From assembly GCA_949287985.1 (NCBI GenBank), contig CASEIN010000043.1:1-64000 (forward strand): a stretch of 64,000 nt of DNA. Reading direction: 5' to 3'. The notes under the pieces were generated by a model, which worked only from the letters and a program-made list of their open reading frames with translations, was not told the origin of the DNA and made no database searches. Position numbers and translations under genes: made by a program. Every line of letters begins with the position of its first letter. The first letter of the stretch is position 1. Positions 49,651 to 58,961 of this stretch are shown piece by piece. The DNA is from Mucispirillum schaedleri (lineage in GTDB: Bacteria > Chrysiogenota > Deferribacteres > Deferribacterales > Mucispirillaceae).

Positions 49651-50565
49651 TTATTTAACCGCCTTTCCTATAATTTCAGAAAAATGATTTACATTTTTTC
49701 TTTCTAAATATTCATTTAAACCTTCTGCTGTTTCATTGCAAATATTAGCATTAATAAAATTTGCAGTTCCTATTTGAACAGCACCAGCACCTGCTAATAT
49801 AAACTCTGCTGCATCTTTCCAGTTGCCTATTCCACCTACTCCAATAACTGGAATTTTAACAGTTTCATATACTTCTTTAACTATTCTTAATGCAATAGGT
49901 TTTATTGCTGGTCCACTCAAGCCACCAGTAATGTTTGCAAGAACTGGTTTCATTCTTTCCACATCTATAGCCATTCCAATAAGCGTATTTATAGCAGATA
50001 CTGCATCAGCCCCATTATCTTCACAAGCTTTTGCAAATGGCTTAATATCTTGAACATTTGGAGAAAGTTTTACAATTAATGGTTTATTTTTAATAACCTT
50101 TCTACATGCTGAAACAACCTGACTAACAGCTTCAGGGCTTGAAGAAAAAGAAATACCACCTTCTTTTATATTTGGGCATGATATATTCATTTCAAGCATA
50201 TCTACTCTTTCAACTTCATCTAAAATTTTAGCAACTTCCACGTATTCATCAATAGTTTTGCCCCAAAAATTAACAATAATGCGAGTATCTATACTTTTTA
50301 ATGCAGGAAGTTTTTCTTTTATAAATTTTTCTACACCAACATTTTGCAGACCTATTGCATTTAACATTCCAGAATATGTTTCTGCAAGACGCGGCATAGG
50401 ATTACCTTCTGTTTCATGTAAAGAAATACCTTTAACAGAAATACCACCTATTTTATTTAAATCTGTAAATCTTTTAAATTCTAAACCATATCCAAATGTG
50501 CCACTGGCTGCAATAATTGGATTTTTAAATTCTAGTCCACATAATTTTGTTTTTAATCTATCCAT
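49651..50565 (-). CDS. pyrD: Dihydroorotate dehydrogenase, class 1B catalytic subunit
   Basis: A 304-residue flavoenzyme of de novo pyrimidine synthesis. It has AASGTFGYGLEF (19-30), NISCPN with catalytic C130 (127-132), VKLSPNVQDI and GVGGIGNWKDAAEFI-LAGAGAVQIGTA for FMN binding. A cysteine base marks class 1, and the adjacent pyrK electron-transfer gene indicates class 1B (NAD-dependent), which binds FMN in PyrD and FAD plus [2Fe-2S] in PyrK. pyrK is 4 bases upstream. The pyrR-pyrB-pyrC genes of the same pathway are at the far end of the window. Confidence 0.95.
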   Translation of the reverse strand: MDRLKTKLCGLEFKNPIIAASGTFGYGLEFKRFTDLNKIGGISVKGISLHETEGNPMPRLAETYSGMLNAIGLQNVGVEKFIKEKLPALKSIDTRIIVNFWGKTIDEYVEVAKILDEVERVDMLEMNISCPNIKEGGISFSSSPEAVSQVVSACRKVIKNKPLIVKLSPNVQDIKPFAKACEDNGADAVSAINTLIGMAIDVERMKPVLANITGGLSGPAIKPIALRIVKEVYETVKIPVIGVGGIGNWKDAAEFILAGAGAVQIGTANFINANICNETAEGLNEYLERKNVNHFSEIIGKAVK

Positions 50566-50569
50566 ATTA

Positions 50570-51358
50570 TCACCTTATTAAACTATCCCAATCAACTTTA
50601 GTTCCATCAAAAATTGGGCCTTCCACACAACATCTTCTTTTTACTTTTTCACCATTTTCATTAATCGTAATAATACAGCCAAGACACGCACCAACTCCAC
50701 AGCCCATTTGCTCATCAAGTGAAACATCAATAGGAATATTGTTTTGACTGCATAAATCAGTAACAGCCTGCAACATTCTATTTGGACCACATGCATATAT
50801 TTTTTTATAATTTTGGATATTTTCTTTTAAAGGAACAAGAACATTTCCATGAATTCCTAATGAACCATCATCTGTTGTAATAAATAATTCATCGCATATT
50901 GATTGTAAAAAGTCATACATTAAAATATCATTCTTACTTCTGCCACCATAGTATAGTGTTACTTTTATACCCATTTCCTTTAATTTTCTTGCAGAATTTA
51001 TCATTGGTGCAAGCCCTATACCACCTGCTATTAATGCAACTGAAGCATCTTTTTCAAATCTGAAAAAATTGCCAATAGGACCAGTAACTAAAAAATTATT
51101 TCCCGGAAGTGCTTCAGATAATATTTTTGTTCCTCTGCCTGTAATCATATAAAGGCACGTAAATGTTTCTTCTGAAGTAATATCACAAATAGCAAAAGGT
51201 CGTTTTAATAATGTATCAGTAATATAAACATTATCACTGTGTGGTGATATCATAAAAAAACGCCCTGCATTTTTTTCTTTTGCAATATCAGGACATTTAA
51301 GTTCTAAATAACCAAATTTTTCACTAATTCTAGTGTTTTTTACAACGGTTGCTTTCAT
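50570..51358 (-). CDS. pyrK: Dihydroorotate dehydrogenase electron transfer subunit PyrK
   Basis: A 262-residue FAD/[2Fe-2S] protein that passes electrons from dihydroorotate dehydrogenase to NAD. The FAD domain has LLKRPFAICD and GRGTKIL, the NAD domain begins with ALIAGGIGLAP, and the cluster is held by cysteines in DEQMGCGVGACLGCI and the later KRRCCVEGP. I use ATG 51358 (AAAGGA 6 bases before); the longer frame to 51382 adds eight residues. It is 65 bases after recG and 4 bases before pyrD. Confidence 0.93.
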   Translation of the reverse strand: MKATVVKNTRISEKFGYLELKCPDIAKEKNAGRFFMISPHSDNVYITDTLLKRPFAICDITSEETFTCLYMITGRGTKILSEALPGNNFLVTGPIGNFFRFEKDASVALIAGGIGLAPMINSARKLKEMGIKVTLYYGGRSKNDILMYDFLQSICDELFITTDDGSLGIHGNVLVPLKENIQNYKKIYACGPNRMLQAVTDLCSQNNIPIDVSLDEQMGCGVGACLGCIITINENGEKVKRRCCVEGPIFDGTKVDWDSLIR

Positions 51359-51423
51359 AGTCATTCCTTTTTGTGTTTTCATAACTGTATCATAAATTAA
51401 ACTATTTTTCTACTAAAATTATC

Positions 51424-53538
51424 TTATCCTATACCAAAATAAGAAGTAGAATCTTTATACATTGAAATAAGCTTTTCTTTTATAATTACATTTTTTTCAA
51501 GTATTAAATCCTCATCTTCTAAAATTATATTTTCAACATCATATTTAACATTTTTAATAATTTTTATATCCTTTATAATATCAGCAAAATATAAATTAGG
51601 AACACCAGATTGTTTCGTTCCAAAAAAATCACCCTGTCCTCTTAATTTTAAATCAGCTTCTGCCAGTTTAAAACCATCTGTATAATCAAGCATAGCTTGA
51701 ATTCGTTCCTTGCTGTAACTGCTTATATTATCAGATGTAATTAATAAACAGTATGACTGCAAACTATTTCTACCAACTCTTCCTCGTAACTGGTGCAGCT
51801 GTGATAATCCAAATCTTTCAGCATTTTCTATTAAAATAACTGTTGCTTCAGGAACATCAACACCTACCTCCACAACAGTTGTAGAAACAAGTATATCCAT
51901 ATTTCCATTTTTAAAATCATTAAGCAGCTGTCTTTTTTCATCGGCTTTCATTTTACCATGCAATAAACCAACATTTTTATTATGAAAATATTTTTTTACT
52001 TCCTCATAACTTTGAGTAGCAGCTTTTAATTCAAGCTTATCACTTTCATCTATTAAAGGATAAATAAAATAAGCTTTTCTTTTCTGATTTAATTCGTCAT
52101 TTACTATTTCATAAGCTTTATTAATATTTTTTGCTGTATATGCTTTTGTAATACAAGGTATACGCCCAGGTGGAAGTTCATCTATAATACTTACATCTAA
52201 ATCACCATAAAGCGTCATAGCTAAAGTTCTTGGAATTGGTGTTGCTGTCATTAAAAGAATATCTGGAGTATACCCTTTATCAATCAAACTTTTTCTTTGA
52301 TGGACACCAAATCTGTGCTGTTCATCAGTTATAATAAGCCCAAGTTTTTGGAATTCTACATTATCTTCTATTAAAGCATGAGTTCCTATAATAATATTTA
52401 TAAGCCCCGATGATAATTTTTCTTTAATAATTTCTTTATTTTTCTTTGTTACAGAACCTGTTAGCAAATCTACATTTATATTTAAATTTTTAAAAAATTT
52501 TTCTGCATTTATATAATGCTGCTCTGCTAAAACTTCTGTTGGTGCAATAATTATCACTTGATAACCATTGTGAACTGCAACTGCTGCGGCAATAAATGCG
52601 ATTATTGTTTTACCACTACCTACATCACCCTGCACTAATCTATTCATTTGCTTTTTACTTGCCATATCATTAAATATTTCAATTAATGCTTTTTTTTGGG
52701 CAGCAGTTAATTTAAATGGCATAACTTCATTTATTTCCAACAAATAATCTTTATTTATATTGTATTTGATACCTATACTTTTATTGTAAGTTTTACGGTT
52801 TAACTGCATAACAAGTTGTAAATAAAAAAGTTCTTCATAAATAAATCTTTCATATGCTGTGTGTGTTCTAGCCATAATACTAGCCACATTTTGTATTGTT
52901 TCTGGGTTATGAAGAGTGTAAACTGCATCTTGAATATTTGGATATTTATATTTATCTAGCAAATATTTAGGGAGTGTTTCTTGAATTTGCTTTAACCCTT
53001 TTTCAAGAGCTATATTTAATGCTTTTCTATATACAGACATGGAAAGTCCTGCAGGAACTGTATATATTGGTCTTATAGAACCTAAATCATTTTTATTTAT
53101 TATTTCTGGATGAAATATGGCCATTACACCATCATACTGAGTTACAGAACCATACATATAATAAGTTGAACCAAGATGTAATACTGATGATGGGTAGCTA
53201 TTATTATAGTTTAACCATAGACAAAAAAAGTATCCATTTATTCCCTTAAATACCGCTTTAAAAATGGATTTACCTTTTCTGGTTCTTATAATAGAACTAC
53301 CCTCATAAGAACCAGAAAGTATTTGTTTTTCAGTATCATTACTATCTAGTGAAATAACCTCATACCTGTATGGAAAGGTAAAAATAATATCTTTAACTGT
53401 ATTTATTTTTAATCTTGATAAACCTTCACCCGATTTACTACCAATACCAGCTAGAGCAGTAACAGGTTGTGTGAGAAATGAAACAGCTGTCTGATGGTTT
53501 TTTACCACACTAGACAGCCCTTTATTATTAGTAACCAA
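51424..53538 (-). CDS. recG: ATP-dependent DNA helicase RecG
   Basis: A 704-residue superfamily-2 helicase that regresses stalled replication forks and processes Holliday junctions. The N-terminal wedge/OB domain covers residues ~20-200 (LAGIGSKSGEGLSRL; FFLGTKQSGVP at the far C-terminus). Walker A is GDVGSGKT near residue 303, Walker B is the DEQH box (ITDEQHRFG) near 401, and TATPIPRTLAM and QLRGRVGRNSLQSYC are motifs III and VI. Length is normal. It overlaps nothing, and follows cheW by 16 bases. Confidence 0.96.
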   Translation of the reverse strand: MVTNNKGLSSVVKNHQTAVSFLTQPVTALAGIGSKSGEGLSRLKINTVKDIIFTFPYRYEVISLDSNDTEKQILSGSYEGSSIIRTRKGKSIFKAVFKGINGYFFCLWLNYNNSYPSSVLHLGSTYYMYGSVTQYDGVMAIFHPEIINKNDLGSIRPIYTVPAGLSMSVYRKALNIALEKGLKQIQETLPKYLLDKYKYPNIQDAVYTLHNPETIQNVASIMARTHTAYERFIYEELFYLQLVMQLNRKTYNKSIGIKYNINKDYLLEINEVMPFKLTAAQKKALIEIFNDMASKKQMNRLVQGDVGSGKTIIAFIAAAVAVHNGYQVIIIAPTEVLAEQHYINAEKFFKNLNINVDLLTGSVTKKNKEIIKEKLSSGLINIIIGTHALIEDNVEFQKLGLIITDEQHRFGVHQRKSLIDKGYTPDILLMTATPIPRTLAMTLYGDLDVSIIDELPPGRIPCITKAYTAKNINKAYEIVNDELNQKRKAYFIYPLIDESDKLELKAATQSYEEVKKYFHNKNVGLLHGKMKADEKRQLLNDFKNGNMDILVSTTVVEVGVDVPEATVILIENAERFGLSQLHQLRGRVGRNSLQSYCLLITSDNISSYSKERIQAMLDYTDGFKLAEADLKLRGQGDFFGTKQSGVPNLYFADIIKDIKIIKNVKYDVENIILEDEDLILEKNVIIKEKLISMYKDSTSYFGIG

Positions 53539-53554
53539 TAATTATATCCAATTA

Positions 53555-54007
53555 TTAAGCTAAGCTGTCTAAAGCTAATTGTTCTTGTATTGAGAATACT
53601 TTCAGTATGTCTAAAATAATAACCATACATTTAGAAGTTCTTGCAACACCACCAATATAGTTATCAATTGCAGGTGATGTTCCAGGTGCTTTATCTATTT
53701 TATCAACTTCTATTCTAATAACTTCTTCTACTTTATCAACAATTAAACCAATTCTTCTATTTTGGATACATACAACAATAATACGCGTAGATTCATTATT
53801 TACACTTACTTTAACATTTAATTTCTTACGTAAATCAACTATTGGAATAACTCTACCACGCATATTAATTATCCCTTCAACAAAAACAGGGGCACGTGGA
53901 ACAGGTGTAATTTCCACCATACGAATTATTTCCTCAACAGCCATGATGTCTATACCATAGTGCTCTTGAGCAAGCATAAAACCTACGAACTGCCTTAATT
54001 CTGCCAT
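53555..54007 (-). CDS. cheW: Chemotaxis adaptor protein CheW
   Basis: A 150-residue adaptor that couples chemoreceptors to the CheA kinase. FMLAQEHYGIDIMAVEEII, RMVEITPVPRAP, VEGIINMRGRVIPIVDLRKKL and GLIVDKVEEVIRIE are CheW signatures. Length is normal. There is no other chemotaxis gene in the window, so CheA and receptors are elsewhere; the neighbours (recG and a lipid kinase) suggest it is not in the main chemotaxis operon. Confidence 0.94.
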   Translation of the reverse strand: MAELRQFVGFMLAQEHYGIDIMAVEEIIRMVEITPVPRAPVFVEGIINMRGRVIPIVDLRKKLNVKVSVNNESTRIIVVCIQNRRIGLIVDKVEEVIRIEVDKIDKAPGTSPAIDNYIGGVARTSKCMVIILDILKVFSIQEQLALDSLA

Positions 54008-54073
54008 ATTATCCTCATTCTTTTCAATATTTGTATTTTAGTTTATAATATATTTTTAAATATTTCAACAAAT

Positions 54074-54925
54074 TTATGAGTTTGGTGATAAAAAATTAAT
54101 AGCCTCTTTTTTTAGTATTATATAATTTGATTCCTTTTCTAAATCAACATATTCACCATCTAGTTGACAAAAATTAACACCATCAATTTTTAAATAATCA
54201 GACGACAGGTGTGTTCCATTAAAGCCAAAACGAAAAAATAAAGGTGCAAATGCCCTAAATAAGGCTAACCTGCCCTTTGGTTGAACTAAAAATGCATTTA
54301 TTAAATTTTTATCAATTACACCTAATTTATATGTTCCAGCGTAAGATGCAGCAACAGCAAAGACACCATGATAAAAAATATATCTTTTACCTTGTTTATA
54401 CATACTAATTTTATTATATTTATCCGAAAAAAAAGCAGGAAATCCATACATAAAATGCATTGCTGTTTTTAAAATTCTGTATTTTACACCTTTATTTTCA
54501 ACTTTTTTCACAACATGAGCATCAAAACCAAAACCAGCCATTAGTAAAAATAATTTATCACCCACATAGCCAACAGGTATTTTTTTTACATTAGAAAAAT
54601 TTAATTTTTCAACAGCTTTATATGGATTTCTTCCAATACCATATTCTTTACAAAAGACATTTATTGTCCCAAGTGGTAATGCGTAAAAAAACTTTTCTGT
54701 TCCAACAACACCGCGTGCTGTTTCATTTATTATTCCATCTCCACCTGCTGCAATTATTAAATCTGCCTTTGATTCCCTTGCTAAAATTTCTGCATGCCCC
54801 CTGTATTCTGTTAAGGCAAGCTCCACTTTATCAGCTTTTTTTTGTAATAATAATAAAATTTTATCTATCTTATACTTTTTATATTTTCCACTAGCAGGAT
54901 TAGCTATTAACAAAATAGAAAACAT
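54074..54925 (-). CDS. Diacylglycerol/sphingosine-kinase-family lipid kinase (YegS/DgkB-like)
   Basis: A ~283-residue lipid kinase of the DAGK catalytic family. IANPASGKYKKYKID is at the start, and the ATP-binding GGDGIINE and LPLGTINVFCKEYGI follow. The C-terminal half has GFGFDAHVV and the DGE motif (QLDGEYVD), which is the catalytic acid. Substrate may be diacylglycerol, phosphatidylglycerol or another lipid with a free hydroxyl. The start is uncertain: ATGs occur at 54940 and 54925, and GAGGT lies only 3 bases before 54925. I use 54925 because it aligns with family N-termini. Confidence 0.87.
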   Translation of the reverse strand: MFSILLIANPASGKYKKYKIDKILLLLQKKADKVELALTEYRGHAEILARESKADLIIAAGGDGIINETARGVVGTEKFFYALPLGTINVFCKEYGIGRNPYKAVEKLNFSNVKKIPVGYVGDKLFLLMAGFGFDAHVVKKVENKGVKYRILKTAMHFMYGFPAFFSDKYNKISMYKQGKRYIFYHGVFAVAASYAGTYKLGVIDKNLINAFLVQPKGRLALFRAFAPLFFRFGFNGTHLSSDYLKIDGVNFCQLDGEYVDLEKESNYIILKKEAINFLSPNS

Positions 54926-54940
54926 AATACCTCGCATCAT

Positions 54941-55735
54941 TTATACGAAAACACTTGAATCTACACCTAATAAAGTAGATATTGCATCTACTGCTGGTGT
55001 TAAATCCAAAGAATACTTATTTACATATAAAGCAATATGAGAACTCATTACAGTATTATCCATATCTTGTGCATATTTTTTACAATATTGCAATGCTTTA
55101 TCTTTATTTGTATAGGCAAAATTTATGCTGTTTCTTATTGCTTCATTAATCACATCTGTCATATGTATATATTTTTTATGTAATGCTATAAACCCTAAAG
55201 GAATAGGTAAATTATATTTATTTTCCCATTCAACTCCTAAATCTGTTATTTTTGTAAGCCCATAATTTTCATATGTAAATCTGCCTTCATGTATAACAAG
55301 ACCTGCAACAACCTTTCCTTCTTTAATTGCAGGCATAATTTTATCAAATCTCATTATTTCAATATTTTCAGCACATTCAGGGTAGAACTTTTTAAAAACA
55401 GCATAAGCTGTTGTATTTTCACCTGGAATTGCAACCTTTTTACCTTTTATATCTTCAATATTATTGTAATTTTTTGATAATATTAGTGGTCCACAGCCAA
55501 AGCCTAATGCTCCACCACATTTTAATATTTTATAGTTATATTTTATCAATGGAAATACCCCAAAAGAAACTTTTACAACATCTTGTTCTTCTGAAAGCGC
55601 CATATTGTTACATAATTGAATATCTTCCATTACAACATCAAACTCAAATGGAACATTAATATCTTTTCTTATTAAAGCACCAAATATAAATGTATCATTA
55701 GGACAAGGTGAAATTGCTAATTTTATTCTTTCCAT
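54941..55735 (-). CDS. mqnD: 1,4-dihydroxy-6-naphthoate synthase MqnD
   Basis: A 264-residue enzyme of the futalosine pathway to menaquinone, a periplasmic-binding-protein-like fold that cleaves the cyclic dehypoxanthine futalosine ring. SPCPNDTFIFGALI (8-21) is the MqnD mark, with KVSFGVFPLIKYNYKILKCGGALGFGCGPLI and VVAGLVIHEGRFTYENYGL following. Length is normal. MqnA, B and C are not in the window. It shows that this organism makes menaquinone by the futalosine route, as in Campylobacter and Deferribacterota. Confidence 0.93.
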   Translation of the reverse strand: MERIKLAISPCPNDTFIFGALIRKDINVPFEFDVVMEDIQLCNNMALSEEQDVVKVSFGVFPLIKYNYKILKCGGALGFGCGPLILSKNYNNIEDIKGKKVAIPGENTTAYAVFKKFYPECAENIEIMRFDKIMPAIKEGKVVAGLVIHEGRFTYENYGLTKITDLGVEWENKYNLPIPLGFIALHKKYIHMTDVINEAIRNSINFAYTNKDKALQYCKKYAQDMDNTVMSSHIALYVNKYSLDLTPAVDAISTLLGVDSSVFV

Positions 55736-55745
55736 AATATACCTT

Positions 55746-57425
55746 TTAATAAACTAAACTGTCATAAAAATCTTTATTTTTCTTTTCTTCTTTCTTTTGT
55801 TCTATAGGTTTGTTTTTCGTATTAGTATCTGTGTTTTTACTATTATCTATTTGATTATTATTTTGTTTCATACTTTCTTCATTAGAATTTTTATTTTCTT
55901 CATATTCTTTATATACACTTTCTTCTTTAACTGCTTTTTGTTCTGTTCTGTTTGCAACTTTACCCAGTTCTGATGGTTTAAATCTGATTCCAGCACCAAC
56001 CATATACATTCTATTAATATTACCTATTATATCTTCTACACCAGCCTGCACAAACATTCCTTTATAAAAATGCCATCTTATATATGCTTTTGTGTATACA
56101 TCTAAGCTGTTGCGATAAGTATTAAAATCATAAGCCTCTAAAGATATGGCTAAATTATTATTTTTTAGTGGATAAACATCTGCTGCAAGACCTAAAGTGT
56201 TATCAAAAACACCAAATCTTAAGCCAAAAACATTATAAAAAATATGGCTGTATTGCAGGGAAATTGCAAGGTCAGAATATTTTATTTTATTTCCATACAT
56301 ATCATATTCTGGGCTGTTTGGTGCAATTACAGGCACATTTGATAAACCTATCATATAGAAATTTTTAGGATCAGTATAAAAATGTGCTTGAACATAACCC
56401 CTGCCAGTATTAACAGATTTAGCATCAAATAAATAGTCTGCACCTATTGTTGCATAAAGTGTCATTCTATCTTCATTATCAGGATTACTGTCATCACCTA
56501 AAAATGATGATACTTTTTTCACTACATTTTTTACATCATTTTTTGTTTCTTCATCATTAATTAAAAGTCCTAAAGTTCCTTTTCCTTCATTAATATCTTT
56601 TGCAATATTTTCTATATCGTCCATAGCAGAGTTTACTTTTGTAGTGATATCTTTAAGATTTTGAAGGCTTTCATCAATATTACCTTGATTATTAGCGATA
56701 AGTTTATCAACTGAAGCAGTAAATGCTTTTAATGTTTGACTTATTTCTGCAATATTATTTATGGAAGTATTTATTTTCTTTTCATTTTGCGTTATAACTC
56801 GTTCAAGCATATCAGTCATATTTTTTGCATTATCAATAACTTCTTGAATATTCTTATCATTTGTAACCACTATTTTTTTCACGCTGTCTGTAATATCTTT
56901 AAGATTTGCAATACTATCCTGTAATGCATTTTTAGACTTATCAGTAGTAATTACATCATTAAAGGATTTTAATAATATAGTCATTTCTGCAGCAACATCA
57001 TTTAGTTTTGCCATTACTGCGTCCATGTTTGCAGCATTTTGCCTGCCATCATACTCATAATTATTCTGTAGTGTTGATTTTGGTTGAACTGTTGGGTCAA
57101 CATCGAATTCAACATATCTCTGACCAACAAAACCTGACTGTTTTACATTAAACCTTACATTATCAGGAATTTCAAATTCATGATATACAACAACTCGTGT
57201 TACTATTTCATTATTTTTCATTGTAACATCTTGGACTTCACCTACTTTTATACCTTTATACATTATAGGTGTTCCAGCTCTAATACCTGTTGCATCATTA
57301 AGACGGAAATAAACTGTTTTACCTTCTTTTTTATTAAAATCTAAATTACCAAAAACAGTGGTGGTTAATGCAACCATAAAAAAACCTAAAATAACAAAAA
57401 TACCAACTTTAGTCTCTACATTCAT
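55746..57425 (-). CDS. mlaD: MlaD-family MCE protein with a long coiled coil and a beta-rich C-terminal domain
   Basis: A 559-residue periplasmic-facing MCE protein of the Mla lipid-transport system. One membrane helix (residues 7-27) is followed by an MCE domain (about 36-112; VGEVQDVTM, QSGFVGQRYVEFD). Residues ~130-310 are a long helical coiled-coil-like segment with repeated NLKDIT and similar units. Residues ~320-488 alternate in strands with aromatic girdles and end in MYMVGAGIRFKPSEL, which resembles an outer-membrane barrel end. A K/E/N-rich low-complexity tail fills 489-559. E. coli MlaD has 183 residues and forms a hexameric ring. Neighbours mlaF and mlaE complete the ABC core; MlaA, MlaB and MlaC are not here. 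Confidence 0.88.
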   Translation of the reverse strand: MNVETKVGIFVILGFFMVALTTTVFGNLDFNKKEGKTVYFRLNDATGIRAGTPIMYKGIKVGEVQDVTMKNNEIVTRVVVYHEFEIPDNVRFNVKQSGFVGQRYVEFDVDPTVQPKSTLQNNYEYDGRQNAANMDAVMAKLNDVAAEMTILLKSFNDVITTDKSKNALQDSIANLKDITDSVKKIVVTNDKNIQEVIDNAKNMTDMLERVITQNEKKINTSINNIAEISQTLKAFTASVDKLIANNQGNIDESLQNLKDITTKVNSAMDDIENIAKDINEGKGTLGLLINDEETKNDVKNVVKKVSSFLGDDSNPDNEDRMTLYATIGADYLFDAKSVNTGRGYVQAHFYTDPKNFYMIGLSNVPVIAPNSPEYDMYGNKIKYSDLAISLQYSHIFYNVFGLRFGVFDNTLGLAADVYPLKNNNLAISLEAYDFNTYRNSLDVYTKAYIRWHFYKGMFVQAGVEDIIGNINRMYMVGAGIRFKPSELGKVANRTEQKAVKEESVYKEYEENKNSNEESMKQNNNQIDNSKNTDTNTKNKPIEQKKEEKKNKDFYDSLVY

Positions 57426-57447
57426 AGAATCTTCCTATATAAAAAAA

Positions 57448-58194
57448 TTAAAAAACCTTTATTGGCCCATCTTTTGAGCCGGAAAAAAACTGTCTAACAT
57501 ATGGATTATCTGTTTCTTTAAAATAATCAGGTGTGCCATATTGTATAATGCGTCCATTATAAAGCATACCAATATAATCTGCATTTTTTAAAACACTTGG
57601 TATATCATGCGATATAACAACTGATGTAATATTTAACTCCTTTTGTGTAGTATATATTAAATCATCAACTACATCAGTCATAATTGGGTCTAAACCTGTA
57701 GTAGGTTCATCATACATCATAATATCTGGTGATAGTGCTATTGCTCTTGCAAGCCCTACTCTTTTACGCATTCCACCAGATAATTCAGATGGATATCTGT
57801 CATTAACTCCTGATAAACCAACTAATTTTAATTTTTCAATAACAATTTCCATTGTTTCTTCTTCACTTAGTTTTCTATGCTCTCTAAGTGGAAAAGCAAC
57901 ATTTTCATAAACTGTTAAAGAATCAAATAAAGCAGCATTTTGAAAAAGCATACCAAACTTATATCTAATTTTTAACATTTGCTTTTTATTAGCTTTTGTA
58001 ATATCTGCCCCATCAATATAGATATGGCCTTTATCTGGCTTAATTAATCCCATAAGCTGTTTAAGTAATACACTTTTACCAGTTCCAGAAGGACCAATAA
58101 TATATGTAATGGCACCTTTTTTTATTTCCAAATTTATACCATTATGAACGTAATGACTGCCAAATTTTTTGTATAAATTTTCAACTTTAATCAT
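57448..58194 (-). CDS. mlaF: Mla lipid-transport ABC ATPase MlaF
   Basis: A 248-residue ATPase that powers phospholipid transport between the inner and outer membranes. Walker A is GPSGTGKS (34-41), the signature is LSGGMRKR (138-145), Walker B is MMYDEPTTGLDP, and the switch H is in VVISHD. The M-x-K-R in the signature is characteristic of the Mla/TTG2 group. It overlaps the mlaE end by 4 bases and is 22 bases before mlaD. Confidence 0.94.
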   Translation of the reverse strand: MIKVENLYKKFGSHYVHNGINLEIKKGAITYIIGPSGTGKSVLLKQLMGLIKPDKGHIYIDGADITKANKKQMLKIRYKFGMLFQNAALFDSLTVYENVAFPLREHRKLSEEETMEIVIEKLKLVGLSGVNDRYPSELSGGMRKRVGLARAIALSPDIMMYDEPTTGLDPIMTDVVDDLIYTTQKELNITSVVISHDIPSVLKNADYIGMLYNGRIIQYGTPDYFKETDNPYVRQFFSGSKDGPIKVF

Positions 58195-58961
58195 AATATT
58201 AATACCGAAGTTAAAATATAATCAAACATACATACAAGCACTGCAGATTCCACAACAGATACATTAGTTGCTTTTCCCACACCTTCAGCACCATTTGATG
58301 TATTAAAACCATTATAACAGCTAACAATTACAACTATAATACCAAAAACAAATGATTTAATTAAACTATCAACTATATCGTCAAAATTTGTATACAATAC
58401 CATATTTTCAAAATAAATGCTACTACTAACTCCCATCATTGTAACAACGACAACATAACCACCTATTATACCAAATATAATACATATAGCATTTAATAAA
58501 GGCATAGAAAACATTCCTGCAAGCATTCTTGGAACAGCTAAATAATGAACAGGATCTACTGCCATAGCATCAAGAGCATCTATTTGCTCTGTTACTTTCA
58601 TAGTTCCAAGTTCTGCAGTCATGGCAGAACCTGCACGAGCAGCCACCATAATACCAGTAAGAACTGGACCAAGCTCTAGTATCATAGCCATAGCTATAAG
58701 ACCACTTGTCATTTCACCTGAGCCAAAATTATTAAGACCTTTATATGACTGCAGGCTAAAAACCATTCCTGTAAAAATACCTGTTAAAATAATAATAGGT
58801 ATAGATTTATAGCCAATAAATTCTATTTGTTTTACAAAAAGTTTAAACCTAAAAGGTGGTTTGAAAATACCCTTTGTAGTTTCATAGAATAAAATAGACA
58901 TTCTACCAGCCATATGAACTATTTCTAATACTATTTTTCCAACAAACTCAAAAAATTTCAA
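58191..58961 (-). CDS. mlaE: Mla lipid-transport permease MlaE
   Basis: A ~256-residue MlaE/YrbE-type permease with five or six membrane helices. The family run (FTGMVFSLQSYKGLNNFG, ELGPVLTGIMVAARAGSAMTAELGTMKVTEQIDAL) is clear. I use a TTG start at 58961 with AAGAAGG (58973-58967) 5 bases before it. An in-frame ATG at 59030 would put 69 bases inside alr and add a segment not seen in the family. It overlaps the alr end by 14 bases. Confidence 0.9.
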   Translation of the reverse strand: MKFFEFVGKIVLEIVHMAGRMSILFYETTKGIFKPPFRFKLFVKQIEFIGYKSIPIIILTGIFTGMVFSLQSYKGLNNFGSGEMTSGLIAMAMILELGPVLTGIMVAARAGSAMTAELGTMKVTEQIDALDAMAVDPVHYLAVPRMLAGMFSMPLLNAICIIFGIIGGYVVVVTMMGVSSSIYFENMVLYTNFDDIVDSLIKSFVFGIIVVIVSCYNGFNTSNGAEGVGKATNVSVVESAVLVCMFDYILTSVLIL

